Below the pieces are notes generated by a model. That model was not told the DNA's origin and made no database searches. It saw only the letters and a program-made list of their open reading frames with translations. This document shows positions 46,622 through 59,570 of a stretch of DNA of 64,000 nucleotides, one piece after another (within the stretch, counting starts at the first letter, position 1; the number at the start of each line of letters is the position of its first letter). The translations under genes and the position numbers were made by a program. The stretch comes from Sclerotiophoma versabilis (Eukaryota; Ascomycota; Dothideomycetes; Pleosporales; Didymellaceae), in the NCBI GenBank assembly GCA_012274445.1, contig JAAROD010000095.1, positions 372,001-436,000 of the forward strand. Direction: 5' to 3'.

Positions 46622-47839
46622 GTGGACGGAATTGCTTGAGATGCACCTACTGAGACGCTCTCAGGGGTGCGAGCTCCAAGCTGTAAGCTAGCCTATTAGC
46701 AATGAGTACAATGGACAATGATGCCATAGCGTGTCAGCACTTCAATACCTTTCTCTACAACGCCAAGTCACGTGAACAGGCGTTCATTGTGTTGAGAGCC
46801 TTGGAACCGTTGAATTCGGCCAAGCTATCGAGCAGGCTCCTCGCCACCCATGGAAGTGATGAAGAAATTGTGAAAGGACTGTCTGTCAGGATATTTCAAT
46901 GTTTGATTCTCACAAGGTCTTGTAACTTGGCTAACGGCTCCACAATCGTGTGCCTGCGATGAGTTGACAGCGGAGAATGGCGCACAGAGATTTGTTGGCC
47001 GAAGTGTTGTTATGCAGCACCTTTCGTGTTGAAGCCCTGACTATCTTTGGTGTTGCACATGTGGTGCTGTTTGATTGCTGTGTAAGTCATGGCAAAGTTC
47101 GAAAATGCTGTCGTGAATCTGATCCATGCCTCCGTGATCCTTGTGCATGGATGCGCTGTCGCAGCTCCACGAATCTCCACACCCCAGGCAACTTGCCCTC
47201 CGCCGTCAAAGCTTGCCGTGGGTGGACCTCCGGAAACGCTACTGAGTTGGGCCAGAACGTCACGGTTATTTTCGCGACAAGCGCGCTCAACAATTCAGCA
47301 AAACCCTCTGGCGACTGATGGCAGTGCGAAGATTTGTGGAGAGGCGCAGGAGAGCTGTGACAGAAGCCGTTGCGGATCGCGATGCCCGTGATTGAGGCTC
47401 TTCTCTGGGTCTGGGCTTTGCCGCGGAAGATAGCGCTTGCACTGCTGCAGCATGGTCGATAAGGACGAGCCGCCAAGCACGGGCCAATGACGATGGTGGA
47501 AACTCCGTTCGCGAGTTCCAGCATGCGTTCGCTCTGCGGCAGGAAGCAGACGTCCGCGCCGTCTCCAAAAACTCTTGCACCGTGTTGTTGGCCTGCCTCT
47601 TCCTCTAAACTTCTTTTCGGGCATCGAAAACGCTCTCTCCACCAGCCTCCCAGCCATTTGGGCCTGCACTGTCCTATTATTCGTGTTCCTATTATTTTCC
47701 CTGCACAGGTCGGTTGCATAATTGCCTGTCCAATTGCCTGCGTATCCACATCGACACCGCCTACTGCGCCGAGCCGCACCCTTCGTTTATTGCCAATTGA
47801 CTCGACAGCTTTTACACCTCACTCAGGCACACATTCACT
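46622..47839. other. Interval upstream of the YMR196W-like gene
   Basis: About 1.2 kb with short frames on both strands (for example 47087-47779 on the minus strand) that lack motifs. The last 200 bases are C/T-rich and probably 5' leader. Confidence 0.45.
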
Positions 47840-49512
47840 ATGGTTCTCATCGAGAATCAGGAGTACCTCTGCGAGGAGGAGAAGCGTCTCAAGGAGGACC
47901 GTGAGCGCAAGGCTTACTGGAAGCGATGGGGTCCCTATGTTGCCGAAAGGCAGTGGGCTACAGGTCAGTCTGTATTCTAGTATTCTGTTGACGCCTGCTA
48001 ACATATCCCAGTCCGCGAAGATTACTCGTAAGCACCCTGGATGCGACTGACGTCTTGAGATACTAACAAATTACTATAGCCATGATGGAGACGCGTGGAG
48101 CCGTACGTATTCTTGGCTTCAATCGCAATGGCTCCCACTGACCTTTCAAAGACTTCACACACGACATGGCACGATCTCGTGCCTTTCGCTGGGGTGAGGA
48201 CGGTATCGCTGGTGTCTCTGATACGCACGGCTTCCAGAATATCACCTTTGCTTTCTGGAATGGAGAAGAGTATGTCAACACTAAGTTACTACTACCAACT
48301 TTACTGACCTCGACAGTGATTTCCTGAAGGAGCGCCTTTTTGGTCTCTCGAATCCCCAAGGCAATCACGGCGAGTCGCTCAAAGAGGCTCACTTCCACTT
48401 GGACAACACACCAACTGTACGTCGCTTCCCTCAACTGTGTTGCATGGCTGACAAAGTGATAGCACTCGTACATGAAGTACCTCTACAAGCTGCCCCAGCG
48501 AAAATTCCCATACGAAGACCTTATTAAGGAGAACGCGAAGCGCAACAGGCTTGAGAAGGAGTACAACATTGTCGATACCGGAATTTTCGACGACGACCGA
48601 TACTTTGACATATTTATTGAAACTGCAAAGGAGGCAGATAATCCAGATGAGCTGCTGTTCCGAGTCACCGCATACAACCGCGGTCCAGACGCTGCACCGC
48701 TTCACATCGTGCCCCATGTCTTCTTCAGGAACACTTGGGCTTGGGGACACGAGGATATCAAGAAAAAGCCGTCAATCCGGAAGGTTGGCCCAGCTACAGC
48801 TCAGACGAAACACCACAAGCTTGGAGATCGTTACTTCCAGCTCTCGCCTTCCCCCGGTGTTGGAGCAAGCGGTGACGACATACAGCCTGAGCTCCTCTTT
48901 ACCGACAACGACACCAATTACAAAAAGCTGTGGAAGGTTGAGAATAAGACGAAATATGTGAAGGACGGCATCCACGAGCGTATCGTAAACGAGAACATTG
49001 ACGCTGTCAACCCCGACAATGTTGGTACCAAGTGCGCAGCCTGGTATGCTTTCGATGAAGATGAAGGCGTTCCTCCTGGCGAGTGTGCCGTTGTGCGTTT
49101 CAGGCTGTCGACAAGAAATGAAGGCTTCCTCGATGAGGAGCTCTTTGACGACATCATGGAGCAGCGACGCGCCGAGGCCGACGAATTCTACTATCGCATC
49201 AGCCCCCTACCTATGGCCGACGATCTGCGCAACATCCAGCGCCAGGCCTTTTCTGGTATGATGTGGTGTAAGCAGTACTACCACTTCGTTTGGGACCAGT
49301 GGGCGAATGGTGACCCAAACATGCCTCCACCACCCCCGGATCGAAAAGCCATTCGAAACAAGGAATGGAAGCACATGTATCTGGACGATATTCTTTCTAT
49401 GCCCGATTCATGGGAATACCCCTTCTTCGCTGCTTGGGACAGTGCCTTCCACTGCATTCCGCTCGCCATGATCGATCCCGAGTTCGCGAAGAAGCAATTG
49501 GACTTATTCACT

Positions 49513-49547
<35 letters not shown>

Positions 49548-51299
49548 AGCTTACGAATGGAACTTCGGCGATGTCAATCCTCCAGTTCACGCCTGGGCGC
49601 TTTTCCGTGTCTTCAAGATCGAGCGCAAGATGTACGGCCGTGAGGACTTTGACTGCCTCGAGCGTGTGTTCCAGAAGCTCTTGTTGAACTTCACATGGTG
49701 GGTCAATCGTAAAGATGCTGACGGAAAGAATATCTTCGAAGGTGGTTTTCTGGGACTCGACAACATTGGTATCTTCAACCGATCCGATCCTCTTCCCACC
49801 GGTGGCGTTCTGGAGCAAGCCGACAGTACTGGCTGGATGGGCTTCTACTGTTTGAACATGCTCAACATCTGCCTGGAACTTGCCAAGCGTCGTCGTATCT
49901 ACGAAGACATGGCATCGAAGTTCTTTGAGCACTTCATCATGATCAGTGATGCCATGCAATACCGCACTGGTGGCGAGTCAAAGCCATTGTGGAACGAAGA
50001 GGACGGGTTTTACTACGATGCTATTTCCTGGGGCGGTCCCTGGAGCCAGCAGATGCCTGTCCGCTCTCTTGTCGGACTTATTCCTCTCTACTCCACGTTG
50101 ACACTGGAACCGGAAGTCATCAACAGGCTGCCCAATTTCAAGAAACGAGTTGAATGGTTCATTCATAACCGCCCGGAAACCGCACAGCGCAATATTGCAT
50201 CGATAAAGAAGCGTGGCCAAGGAGACCGTATGCTGTTGTCTCTTGTCAGCGAGGACCGCCTCAAGCGCATCATGCAACGCATGCTGGATGAGGATGAGTT
50301 CTTCGCTGATCACGGTATCCGATCACTGTCAAAGTACCACAAAGATCACCCATACTCGATGGATGTCAATGGTCAGCGTTATCAAGTCAGCTACCTCCCT
50401 GGCGACTCAGATAGTGGCCTTTTTGGTGGCAACAGCAATTGGCGTGGACCGATTTGGCTGGCGGTCAACTTCCTGCTGATCGAATCTTGCCAGCGATTCC
50501 ATCTGTACTACGGCAACAACTTGAAGGTCGAGTGCCCTGTAGGTTCCGGCGACTACATGCATCTAGGTCACGTTGCCGAAGAAATCCAGCATCGTCTTCA
50601 GCATTTGTTTGCTCGTGGCGATGACGGTAGAAGGGCCATCAACGATGGTAACCAGATGCTGGACTACGATCCGAACTGGAAAGACTACATGTGGTTCCAC
50701 GAGTTCTTTGACGGTGACACCGGACGTGGCTTGGGAGCGAGCCATCAGTGCGGCTGGACCGGCCTGATTGCGAAGATGATTCACGATACTGGGTACGTTC
50801 GTCTCTTTCTGGCGATTGACCAAGACTAACACTGCGTAGTATGACATGCCGACTGCCACAAACACCACGCACACCAACTGCTGCCGCTGCCCACTACTTC
50901 GATGATGTGCTCAGCACTGGACCTCGACCGAAGAAGCCCTCTACTCTCCGCAGGTCTTCGACGACCCGTAGTATCGGGTTCCGTAGCGACTACGAGCCTA
51001 GTGTCAACGGCGATGATGAGGACCCGATCAGCCCAGCCAGGCGGAAGAATTCGGTCGGCTACCTCGACGAGGACGCCATCAAGGCCAAGCAAGAGATCCA
51101 GGACAGATTCAATCACTATGTCAGCGGCCAGCTTGAGCGTGTCAGGACCGGTATGCAAGACTACGAACCAGATGAGTTCGAAACGTCGGTAGATGGCACA
51201 GACGAGCGCCCGAGAGGTAGGCAAGGTTCCAAGGCAAAGTCAAATGGTCACAAGGAACGCCAGGACTACTTCGAGCAGGATGAGTACTTCAGTAGATGA
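47840..51299 (+). CDS. YMR196W-like large glycosidase (GH63-related, alpha/alpha-barrel)
   Basis: Homologue of the uncharacterised yeast protein YMR196W, placed with GH63-type glucosidases. Seven exons: 47840-47963, 48012-48027, 48080-48102, 48152-48269, 48317-48416, 48463-50792, 50840-51299; 1,056 aa. Two internal exons are only 16 and 23 nt. The N-terminus carries the block RSRAFRWGEDGIAG and SDTHGFQNITFAFWNG. The barrel region contains WEYPFFAAWDSAFHCIPLA, NGQLPAYEWNFGDVNPPVHA, EEDGFYYD and a closing SNWRGPIWLAVNFLLIES. The last exon is basic, Ser/Pro-rich and looks disordered. No signal peptide, so a cytosolic enzyme, unlike ER glucosidase I. Substrate unknown. Confidence 0.92.
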
Positions 51300-51804
51300 T
51301 TCAGCTGGTGCTGCAAGCATAGCGTTGTGTGGAGGAGCGACGACAGCTGTAATGGACAGCACCTCGTATATCCCTAGAACCTAGAGGTAGATATCAAACA
51401 CTTACCACTTTCTCTCATTTGAACTCTCTCTCGTGCATGGTGCGACCTTGGGTATGTAGTACGGTGTGTTTTGGTCGCTCCACGTGCTTGCGTCATTGGT
51501 CCGAGTGTCTGGCAGTCGCGATGGAGATCGGTTTACCGCAGGGTCCAAACACCAAAACAGAGTCCAGACCAGCGTCACTCAGGTGCATAACACTTCGCCC
51601 TTCTTTTCGTCCCTTCTTTTACACTTGATTACTCTTAAACCCTCGCTCCTTATACCCACTTGAGCCTACTCCAATCGCGAACTGTATGTGTCTGCATTCT
51701 TGCTGTTCTTACCCCTCATTGTCTCCTGGCTAACCACTGGAATGCGCGATAGACGGCACACGACACCACAGATCTATATACCTCACGACACAAGCGCAAG
51801 CACC
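51300..51804. other. Interval between the YMR196W-like gene and MOB1
   Basis: 3' flank and MOB1 promoter; nothing else recognised. Confidence 0.5.
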
Positions 51805-53147
51805 ATGTCAGGCTTCATAACCACAATGTTCGTCTCATCCCCGTCCAGTATGCAATTTCCCGCGAAGCCCAAGCCCATTTCCCCTATCTCCACGTTTGTC
51901 CAGAGCCAGAGCTGTATGAACCTCCGAATGGACCTGCTCGACTACCGGGAACGAGGCATCGCTGGAGGAATATGGATACAGGGCCTAGGGCCGTGCGACG
52001 AGAAGGGCGTGCTCACGGGCCTCGCGATGCCGAAGGAGACGTACAAGAGTCCGTTACAGAGACTGGGAGAGGCACTACGACTGCCGCCGTCTGGTAATGC
52101 GCTTACAAAGGCGCTGGCTGAAGACAGGTATCCTGATGCGCGAGGCCGGATATTACCAAAACAATCCGTCAAGCAGCCAGTTCGCCAGGACAGTCACATG
52201 GGCCCGCCTGCCGATTACTCATATAGCCTCATTTCTGGTGGGAGCAACGTGAGAACCCCGATCGGACCCGCACGGAATACAGCTCTGGATTCTGGGCAGC
52301 AACATTGCGCTCCAAAAGACTACTGCAATACAAAGCCCAGACCCAGGACACCACCAGACCCATCACGCAATAATGGTTATTTTGCGAGCCCTCACTTACT
52401 TTCTTCTCTTTTTAGTAACCCGCGCACTCGTGCACCGTTCAAGCCACAGAAGTCGAATCGAGGTACAAGCAGCTGGCAGCTGAAGCAATATGCAGAGGCG
52501 ACACTCGGTAGTGGCAGTCTGAGGAAGGCTGTTAAGCTGCCCGAGGGCGAGGACAAGGACGAATGGCTGGCTGTGAACAGTAAGGATGACAGACGCAGCT
52601 ATTAGAGCTGGGACTGACATGCATGGCAGTTGTCGACTTCTATAACCAGATCAACCTGCTCTACGGATCTATCACCGAGTTCTGCTCCCCACAGAGCTGC
52701 CCTGAGATGAAGGCGACAGACGAGTAGGTCATGGCATAGTCACCGTGGTCATTCTCTAACGTATTCAGATTCGAATACCTTTGGCAAGATAGCGAAAACT
52801 ACAAGCGACCTACCAAGATGCCCGCACCTGAGTACATCGAGCACCTGATGGCATGGGTGCAGTCCAACGTCGATAACGAGCAGATGTTTCCCAGTCGTAT
52901 CGGAGTGCCATTCCCAAAGACCTTTCCGTCTCTCATTCGAAACATGTTCAAGCGTCTCTACCGCGTCTACGCACATATTTACTGCCACCACTACCCCGTC
53001 ATCATCGAGCTCGGTCTAGAGCCTCATCTCAACACCAGTTTCAAGCACTACGTGCTGTTTATCGATGAGCACGGATTGGCGAATGGCAGCAAGGATTTCT
53101 GGGGGCCGCTGGGTGATCTCGTAGAGAGCATGTTGAGGAGCGACTAG
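51805..53147 (+). CDS. MOB1: MOB1-type kinase activator
   Basis: Co-activator of NDR/LATS-family kinases in the mitotic exit/septation network. Exons 51805-51827, 52416-52579, 52630-52723 and 52769-53147 give 219 aa, the standard MOB1 size. The 23-nt first exon provides MSGFITTI, which continues with NPRTRAPFKPQKSNRGT and TLGSGSLRKAVKLPEGED. The zinc-binding fold follows (YGSITEFCSPQSCPEM...FEYLW) and the C-terminal HIYCHHYPVI with its His ligands. The first intron is 588 nt, a multiple of three and free of stops in the exon frame. An unspliced reading therefore gives a longer open protein, but it would break a highly conserved N-terminus. Its donor, GTTCGT, is weak; its acceptor is preceded by a strong pyrimidine tract. 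Confidence 0.93.
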
Positions 53148-54542
53148 ATGTCTTGCCTTCAAATAGGGTACAGGGTTAAGTCAAAAGCACTCGAGACATT
53201 TGTTGAGTCTATTCTGGTTTGGTGGGAAGAAATCAGCAAGCAAAGAATAGGATGGGCTTACGGCGTTGGGGAAACTGGGACATGCATATACGGAGGAATA
53301 TCCAGAGCACTTCTTTTACGATGTACGAGTATCACAGATGACGAATTGAAAAGCATGGCGATTTAAGCGTAAGCCACGCTTCGATGCACGTTAAGCGTGG
53401 TCGCTATCGCCAAAGCATATGCACACACATGCAAGGAGGTAGTCATAGGCATCGTTCGATTTCTGTGCATGAGCTCGCCGAGCTAGGGACTGTGTAACGG
53501 CGCTGGGCTGCCACGCGAGTGAACGGCCGTTGCACAGCGTTTGTTTTTGTCCGGTGTCAGGTGAAGATGGACTGACAGGACTGCGGAGCACATGGGAGGA
53601 TGCTGTGCGCCATGTCTGCTTGCGTTGCACTGCTACATCCTTCGCCTGCCGAGGAGTGTCCTTGTAGTCGGCGACGTGAGTACGAGCGACTAGAACCGAA
53701 GGGTCCGAGACTATGGGGAATGAGCGAGACGGGGGATCTTCAAGGAACAGCGGTGAGTTCGAGGACATGCATGCCTCGACTGAAGATGGCGACGTCAAGC
53801 GTGTAGTAAGATAGTGCTGATGTTCGGCGTTCACTGCAAGCCGCCACGCCAATCATATTTTCTTCTTCCTTTGAACCAAACTTCCATCTTCAGACCACCA
53901 ACACATAATCTCCGGAACGCATTCCATCGACTCGCTAACACTCCCTATGATTACCAACGCATACGCGGATGCTGCAAGTGTTGACCGTCAGCGTCGGCAT
54001 TTTATATAGTCGGCGACGTAAATGCACATTACCGCGAAAAGCCCCACAATCGTTCGACAGTTCCTCATGAAACGCCGTGCTAAGCATTGCACAACGGCGA
54101 CCACACAACGCCAGTCATCAGCCCTGCGTGGTCTCGCGTACAATGCCCTCCACTGATAGCCCAGCATCGGCGACGTTCCGCTTGGAGCCGCCACCACGCG
54201 CGAATCACGTTCAGGGTGCACACTAGGCTGAATGGGGGCGTGTGATAGACGCACTAACTGCTCATGTCCTGGGGGTTACTCGTGAACCGGGTGGAATTGC
54301 ACTTCCAGCCCAAGTTCGCCGACCAGAGGACCAAAAGCTTATTACGATTGGCAAGGTTGAGTCTGAAAGGGTCGCCCGGCGACGAGTGTAAGAGATGGCT
54401 CCCGCACTTAGTAGGGGTATTACTAGGTGAGGGCGCGGCCTTTTGTTATTTTTTTCACCTGTTACCTCGTCTTTGTACTTCTTTGTCTGGTTCCAGTGAT
54501 CCCAATGTTAAGAGGTGGTCTGAAAGTAAGGAGGTAACCCCG
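53148..54542. other. Interval between MOB1 and the sulfur transporter gene
   Basis: 1.4 kb with only motif-less frames (for example 53391-53852 on the minus strand). The transporter frame is open upstream to 54264 but without membrane segments of the family until 54543. Confidence 0.45.
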
Positions 54543-55607
54543 ATGTTTACTCCCATCGAAACTACGATCGGCGCTGTGCTGCTGCATCAAGCGACCAGCA
54601 ACCTGCTCTATCAGAATGGCAACGTCTTGGGCCTTTCGGGACTGTTGAGGAAACTGATGACCGTGCCGACTGTGGAGATAATGGCTTTCTTCACAGGCAT
54701 GGCAGCAAGCTTTCCTCTACTGAGCTCTTTAGTCCCGGAGCTGGTTACGAAGTATCCTGCAATGCCGGTCACGAGATATACTATCTTGCTCACAACAAGT
54801 GTTGCAGCTTTGATAGGCTGGGGCACGAAGGTACATTGTTTCGCTCAATCAAATGACTCCTCAGGAACTGACCTGATCTAGGCGTCAAATGGCTGCACAT
54901 CTGGGCATATGCTCTGTGGTCTCCCAAGACTCAGCGGACGCTCTACTGTAGCTACTGCGACCTTCTTCACTGTAGCGTTGATCACACATCATCTGGCTCA
55001 TCCCAGTCTCTACACTGACGCATGTCCTGGCGACGTACCCTGCTACACGCCCGTCTTTCCGTCAGCAACAACGTCCATACCACTCATACTGCTCGCTAGC
55101 AGTGCGATCCTAGCCGCTCGAACTATACCACTTTTCATCGCCGAAGCAGCATCTCCACCTGCAGTCGAGATCAAGACTTCAGAGGACTCTCAAGATGTCG
55201 CCCGTGTAGCGACACAGTTCTTCAGTGGTCTCCTCTTCGCCCTCGGTCTCCACATCTCCGGCATGGCGCACCCCGCAAAAGTTACATCCTTCCTCTCCTT
55301 CCCCGTCATGCACGCCTGGGACCCATCTCTCGCTCTAGTGATTCTCTTTGGCGTAATTCCCAACCTCATCACTATACAGTGGAAGGGCTTTAACGAACCG
55401 CCGGCTTTCGCGAAGAACTTTGAGCTCCCAACGAAGACAACCCGGGATGTGGACGTCAAGTTTGTGGCCGGTGCTGCGGCGTTTGGTATTGGATGGGGAC
55501 TGACGGGAACGTGTCCTGGGCCTGCGGTTTTGAGAGCTTTTGCACAGCCGGTTTGGGGGCTAATGTGGTTGGGTGGGTTTTGGGTCGGGGGACGGATTGG
55601 TGGTTAG
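54543..55607 (+). CDS. YeeE/YedE-family sulfur (thiosulfate) transporter
   Basis: Membrane protein of the sulphur-transport family (DUF395); the characterised bacterial member YeeE imports thiosulfate. Exons 54543-54830 and 54882-55607, 337 aa. About nine hydrophobic segments are present. The two internal repeats carry the family's Cys motifs: GWGTKASNGCTSGHMLCG, which is assembled across the 51-nt intron, and GIGWGLTGTCPGPAVLR near the C-terminus. GLHISGMAHPAKVTSFL is a further family block. The start at MFTPIETTIGAVLL places the first membrane helix at the N-terminus; an upstream in-frame GTG-like extension was not adopted. The substrate in this fungus is inferred from the family. Confidence 0.9.
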
Positions 55608-56373
55608 TGAAGGAAGCCTGCTTTGGAAGGAATAGACCGCGAGCTTCACTTGATGATACCCACCTAGAGTTATAAAATTGACTGCTACGAAAGGTTTCGG
55701 ATATCATTGTGACTTTCAAAATGTTGTGACAGTAGTAAAGTCTCAGAAGACATGACTAATCAGATGGTGGGGACAAGGCCAGCTTCTTGCCTTAGGCTTC
55801 GATCTCGCACCTTCACCATCAGACAGCATCTGTGTCTGCCTAAGAGAAAACTTCAGAACTACTGTCCACAGACGTAGCTGCCGTTAATTTTCAAGGCTGC
55901 CACCGACTGTGCTCACGATGTCTGAGATAACCCCTGCCCGCATGGTTGCCTGCGTGCACAGACAGCTTAATAAAGTATCACGACCGCAGACACTCTTTGC
56001 CTACAAGCGATGCCTCTCCTGATCTCCGTACTCCAGATTGTCTTCCCGAATCGTTCCTCCTTTGACTTTGCAAGCGTATATTTGTAGATCATTGTTAAAA
56101 GAAACTGCCGGTCTTGCATTGCCCCAGTCCGGACAGCCACATGGCAATTGCTCTCCGTCGTGGTGAGCAATTGACTGTTTTTTTCTTTGCGTTTGTTTCT
56201 CTCGATTTACATCATCGCATGGAGACGGTCACTGTTGTGTTAGTCTGACCCCTCAGCATCGACCCTGGAACGACCCAAACGTGGAGTGAAAGCGTACACT
56301 CCGTTTGCGCTGGTTGCGTCACGCCTTTCACCCTGAAATCTAAGCTATTTCCCTCGCTCCGCCTATTGTTTTG
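55608..56373. other. Interval between the sulfur transporter and RBR ligase genes
   Basis: 3' flank and promoter; no gene recognised. Confidence 0.5.
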
Positions 56374-57935
56374 ATGACCAACGTCCGAACAATTTCGACT
56401 GTCACACAAGCACACCCGCGAACGGATGCCACAGTGTCCTACGACCCGGACACATTATTCTCCGTCGTCTACGACATCGACATGGAGAAAGCTTGTGTTA
56501 TCTGCGGCGGTGACGAGGCCAGTGGCGACCAGCTTCTTCAGGCACCGTGCCAGCGTCACTGGGTCTGCACGGATGATGTGGGCAGCTTCTTCGAGCGTGC
56601 AACCAAAAACGAGAGCCTTTATCCTCCAAAATGCTGCGGCCAGGTTTTCCTCCTCGACTTATATGAGGCCTACATACCCTTCGAATTACAGTGGGCCTAT
56701 CAGATGAAAGAGCACGGGGAGTACTCTGTATTGGCTAAGTATGTGATAAGTGGCCAGCTTTCCAATTCCAATCTGACAAGTATAGGTACCGAGTCTACTG
56801 TGCCAATCCAACTTGCTCAAAGTTCCTAAGTCCGGCTACACATGTGAAAGATTCGTCTGCCGACATTAGCTACGCCATATGCCAGGACGATGCGTGCGGG
56901 AAGCTGACATGCACGACTTGCAAGACGCTGATAGAGGGTGTTGGGAGCCACGCTTGCGAGCAGAATGAAGACTACAAGAAGTTCAAACAGACGGTCACGG
57001 AGAAGGGGTTCCAGGAGTGCCCGATCTGCGCTTCCACCGTTGAACTGGCGGAGGCGTGCAACCATGTCACGTACGTTGATGCCTACCACATCGCCTTAGG
57101 TGTGCTGACCATAGACAGTTGCGAGTGCGGTACCGAATTCTGCTATATCTGCGGTAAGGAATGGCGAGGTATGCATAGCTGCCCTCACTACGGCCCAGCA
57201 ATCTACGACGAAGAGGGTTACAACCAGGACGGATTTAACCGGACCACTGGCCTCAATCGAGAGGGTCGCACGCGTCGCGAGCAAGCTCGAATCAACCGCG
57301 AAGAAGATGGCGAGTCAGAGATCGAAGATGACGAGGAGGAGGATGAAGGCCCCGATATGAACCACCAAGTCCTACAGCATGTCGAGCCTGGTATTCGCGC
57401 AGCGTTCGCAGCGCTTCCCCACGATGAGCGTGAGATGTTTCTGGTCAACCTTCAGATTCAACTCTTCGAAGAGCGCGGAATCACTTTTGGTGATCCCGAG
57501 GAAGATGATGGAGAGAGTGATAGTGATAGCGAGCAAGACGATGAGAGCATTGACACTGGCTCTGAGGCCAACGAAGGATCGGGCCAGGCTAGCAATGACA
57601 AAGTGGAGGAGGAGGGTGCTGGACAAGACGACGATGCAGAACAAGAAGAGAAAAACGACGAACCCCCAGTTGCGAACATGGAAGACGATGTCATCACTGG
57701 AGCTCATGATGTAACTATGGCTGAAGCTGAAGCAACGCAAGCTTACAGAAACTCTGTGGAATATGGTTCTTCAGACAGAGCTGAAGATGTTCGCATGGCT
57801 GCGAGAATGCAGTTCGAAAAGGACCTAACGACTCTCTTCCATGTTGGCGACGAAGACCACGGTGTGGATGGCGGGTCTTCTTCAGCGGCGAGTCCGGACG
57901 AAGATCAGCCAACGACTCCCATAGACGTTGACTGA
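56374..57935 (+). CDS. RBR (RING-IBR-RING) E3 ubiquitin ligase-like protein
   Basis: Probable ubiquitin ligase that passes ubiquitin through a RING2 cysteine. Exons 56374-56738, 56786-57070 and 57119-57935 give 488 aa. RING1 has CVICGGDEASGD...CQRHWVC and CCGQVF. The IBR domain spans YCANPTCSKF...CQDDACGKLTCTTCK, joined across intron 1. RING2 is CPICASTVELAEACNHVT, then CECGTEFCYICGKEW across intron 2. Because both introns cut Cys-rich motifs, unspliced frames look truncated. The C-terminal 200 residues are acidic (long Asp/Glu/Ser stretches) with a short helical block (IRAAFAALPHDEREMFLVNL). A Met at 56482 (MEKACVICG) is an alternative start. Substrates unknown. Confidence 0.9.
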
Positions 57936-58388
57936 GTAAACGAATACGATGGAGAGGATCGTGAGGCTTGGAAAGGGCTTCTAGGGGGGTTGACAATCAA
58001 CGAAGAGTTGTGAAGCAAGACTATAGCCTTATAGTCGGGCCAGAGCTGCGATATAGCAATACCATCTCAAGGGCGGAGATCTCAAGCTACGCGATCGTAA
58101 CCGATACCTGAAGGCACGGTATAGAGATAATTATCCACTGGAAGGACAAGGTGGATTTCAGGAGATGATCGAGACAAGACCGACAATAGAGGTTCGGAGT
58201 GGATGTCAATCTACAATTGTCTGAGCGTGGTAACGGACCGCGTGACGTCATGTGCATTTCGCGACTAAAGCGATTACTTCGATGATGATTAATAAACGAA
58301 TAGCAAGAGTGGGGAGCGCTTTCGACTACAGCAATGGCGGTTTCCCTTTGTTTCCATCCCTCAATAACCTAAGAAGAACTTAACAAAC
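57936..58388. other. Interval between the RBR ligase and SDR genes
   Basis: 3' flank and promoter sequence; nothing else recognised. Confidence 0.5.
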
Positions 58389-59353
58389 ATGTCCTACAGC
58401 AGAATTGGCGTGGTTACCGGCGCAAACAAGGTATCTTTGCTTGTCGCGTCCTCGAACCCTATCTAACATCGTCAGGGCGTCGGCCTCGCAATCGTCCGCC
58501 AACTGGCCCTCCAATACCCCAAATCGCCCCTCAATAACGGACCCTTCCTTATTTACCTCACAGCCCGCGACAAGGGCCGCGGTGAAGCCGCGGTGAAACA
58601 GCTCGAGCAGGACTCGCAGTTGAAGCAGGCCAAGGCGCTGAAAGCAGATGGCGGCCTCGCTGAAATCAAGTACCACCACCTGGACATCACAGACGAGTCT
58701 AGCATCAAAGACCTTGCGAATTACTTGAAGGAATCGCACACCGAGGGCATCGACTTTGTCATCAACAACGCCGGTATCGCTCTGAACGGCTTTGGTACCA
58801 CTCCTCTCACGCTACGACCCCCTACATTCTAACAACTGTGTGTACAGATTCGAACATAGTCAAAGAGACTCTCCACACAAACTACTACAACACCCTCCTC
58901 GCCACCCGCACTTTTATTCCCCTCCTCAAAAGCTCCGGCCGCATCGTGAACGTCGCCTCCTCCTCCGGCGCGCTGTCCAAGTACTCCGACGCCGTGCGCA
59001 CACGTTTCCTCGAAGCAAAGACTGAAGAAGATGTCACCGCCATTATGCGCGACTTCGCGGCTGCCGTGGAACAGGGGCGGGAAAAGGATGCTGGGTTCCC
59101 GAGCGCGGCGTATGCGGTTAGTAAGGCGGGGTGTATTGCGGGCACAAAGGCGCTAGCGAGGAAGGAGGAGGAGAGTGGAAGTGGCAGGCTGGTCAATGCG
59201 TGCTGCCCCGGGTATGTTAACACGGACATGACCAAGGGAAATGGGACGAAGACTCCGGATGAGGGCGCGCAGACGCCTGTGATGCTGGCGATTCAGGATA
59301 TCAGCGGGAAAACAGGGGAGTTTTGGAGGGATGAGAAGGTTATTGAGTGGTAG
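58389..59353 (+). CDS. Short-chain dehydrogenase/reductase (carbonyl reductase-like)
   Basis: NADPH-dependent carbonyl reductase of the classical SDR type. Exons 58389-58430, 58476-58794 and 58848-59353, 288 aa. The cofactor loop TGANKGVG is assembled across the 45-nt first intron. NNAG appears in FVINNAGIALNGF just before intron 2, then a catalytic Ser in NVASSSGALS and YAVSK as the Tyr/Lys pair. An insertion of about 45 residues separates Ser and Tyr (KTEEDVTAIMRDFAAAVEQG), as in carbonyl reductases of the CBR1 type. CCPGYVNTDMTKG is the usual substrate-side loop. No targeting signal is visible. Substrate unknown. Confidence 0.94.
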
Positions 59354-59570
59354 AGATCATGTAACACTATAGCCTTAAGAATCAGTGACAAACAACAAGA
59401 AGTAATGGAGTGAGTCGAGAAATCTGTTAATTTTGGGCTAAAGACAAATATAATGCTCACCCTGCAGTATCGACAGCATCTTGCGCGTTCTTAGCTTCTC
59501 GTCTATTCTAGGGTACAAACTTAGCAGCACTCTTGTGCTCAGCTTGTCTGATCCTTATTGCTGATCCGCC

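Noticed and set aside
53391..53852. 153-codon minus-strand frame between MOB1 and the sulfur transporter
   Set aside because: No recognisable motif, weak start context and no splice partner.
54264..54542. In-frame upstream extension of the YeeE/YedE transporter
   Set aside because: The extra sequence is not membrane-like or family-like and the ATG at 54543 puts the first helix where expected.
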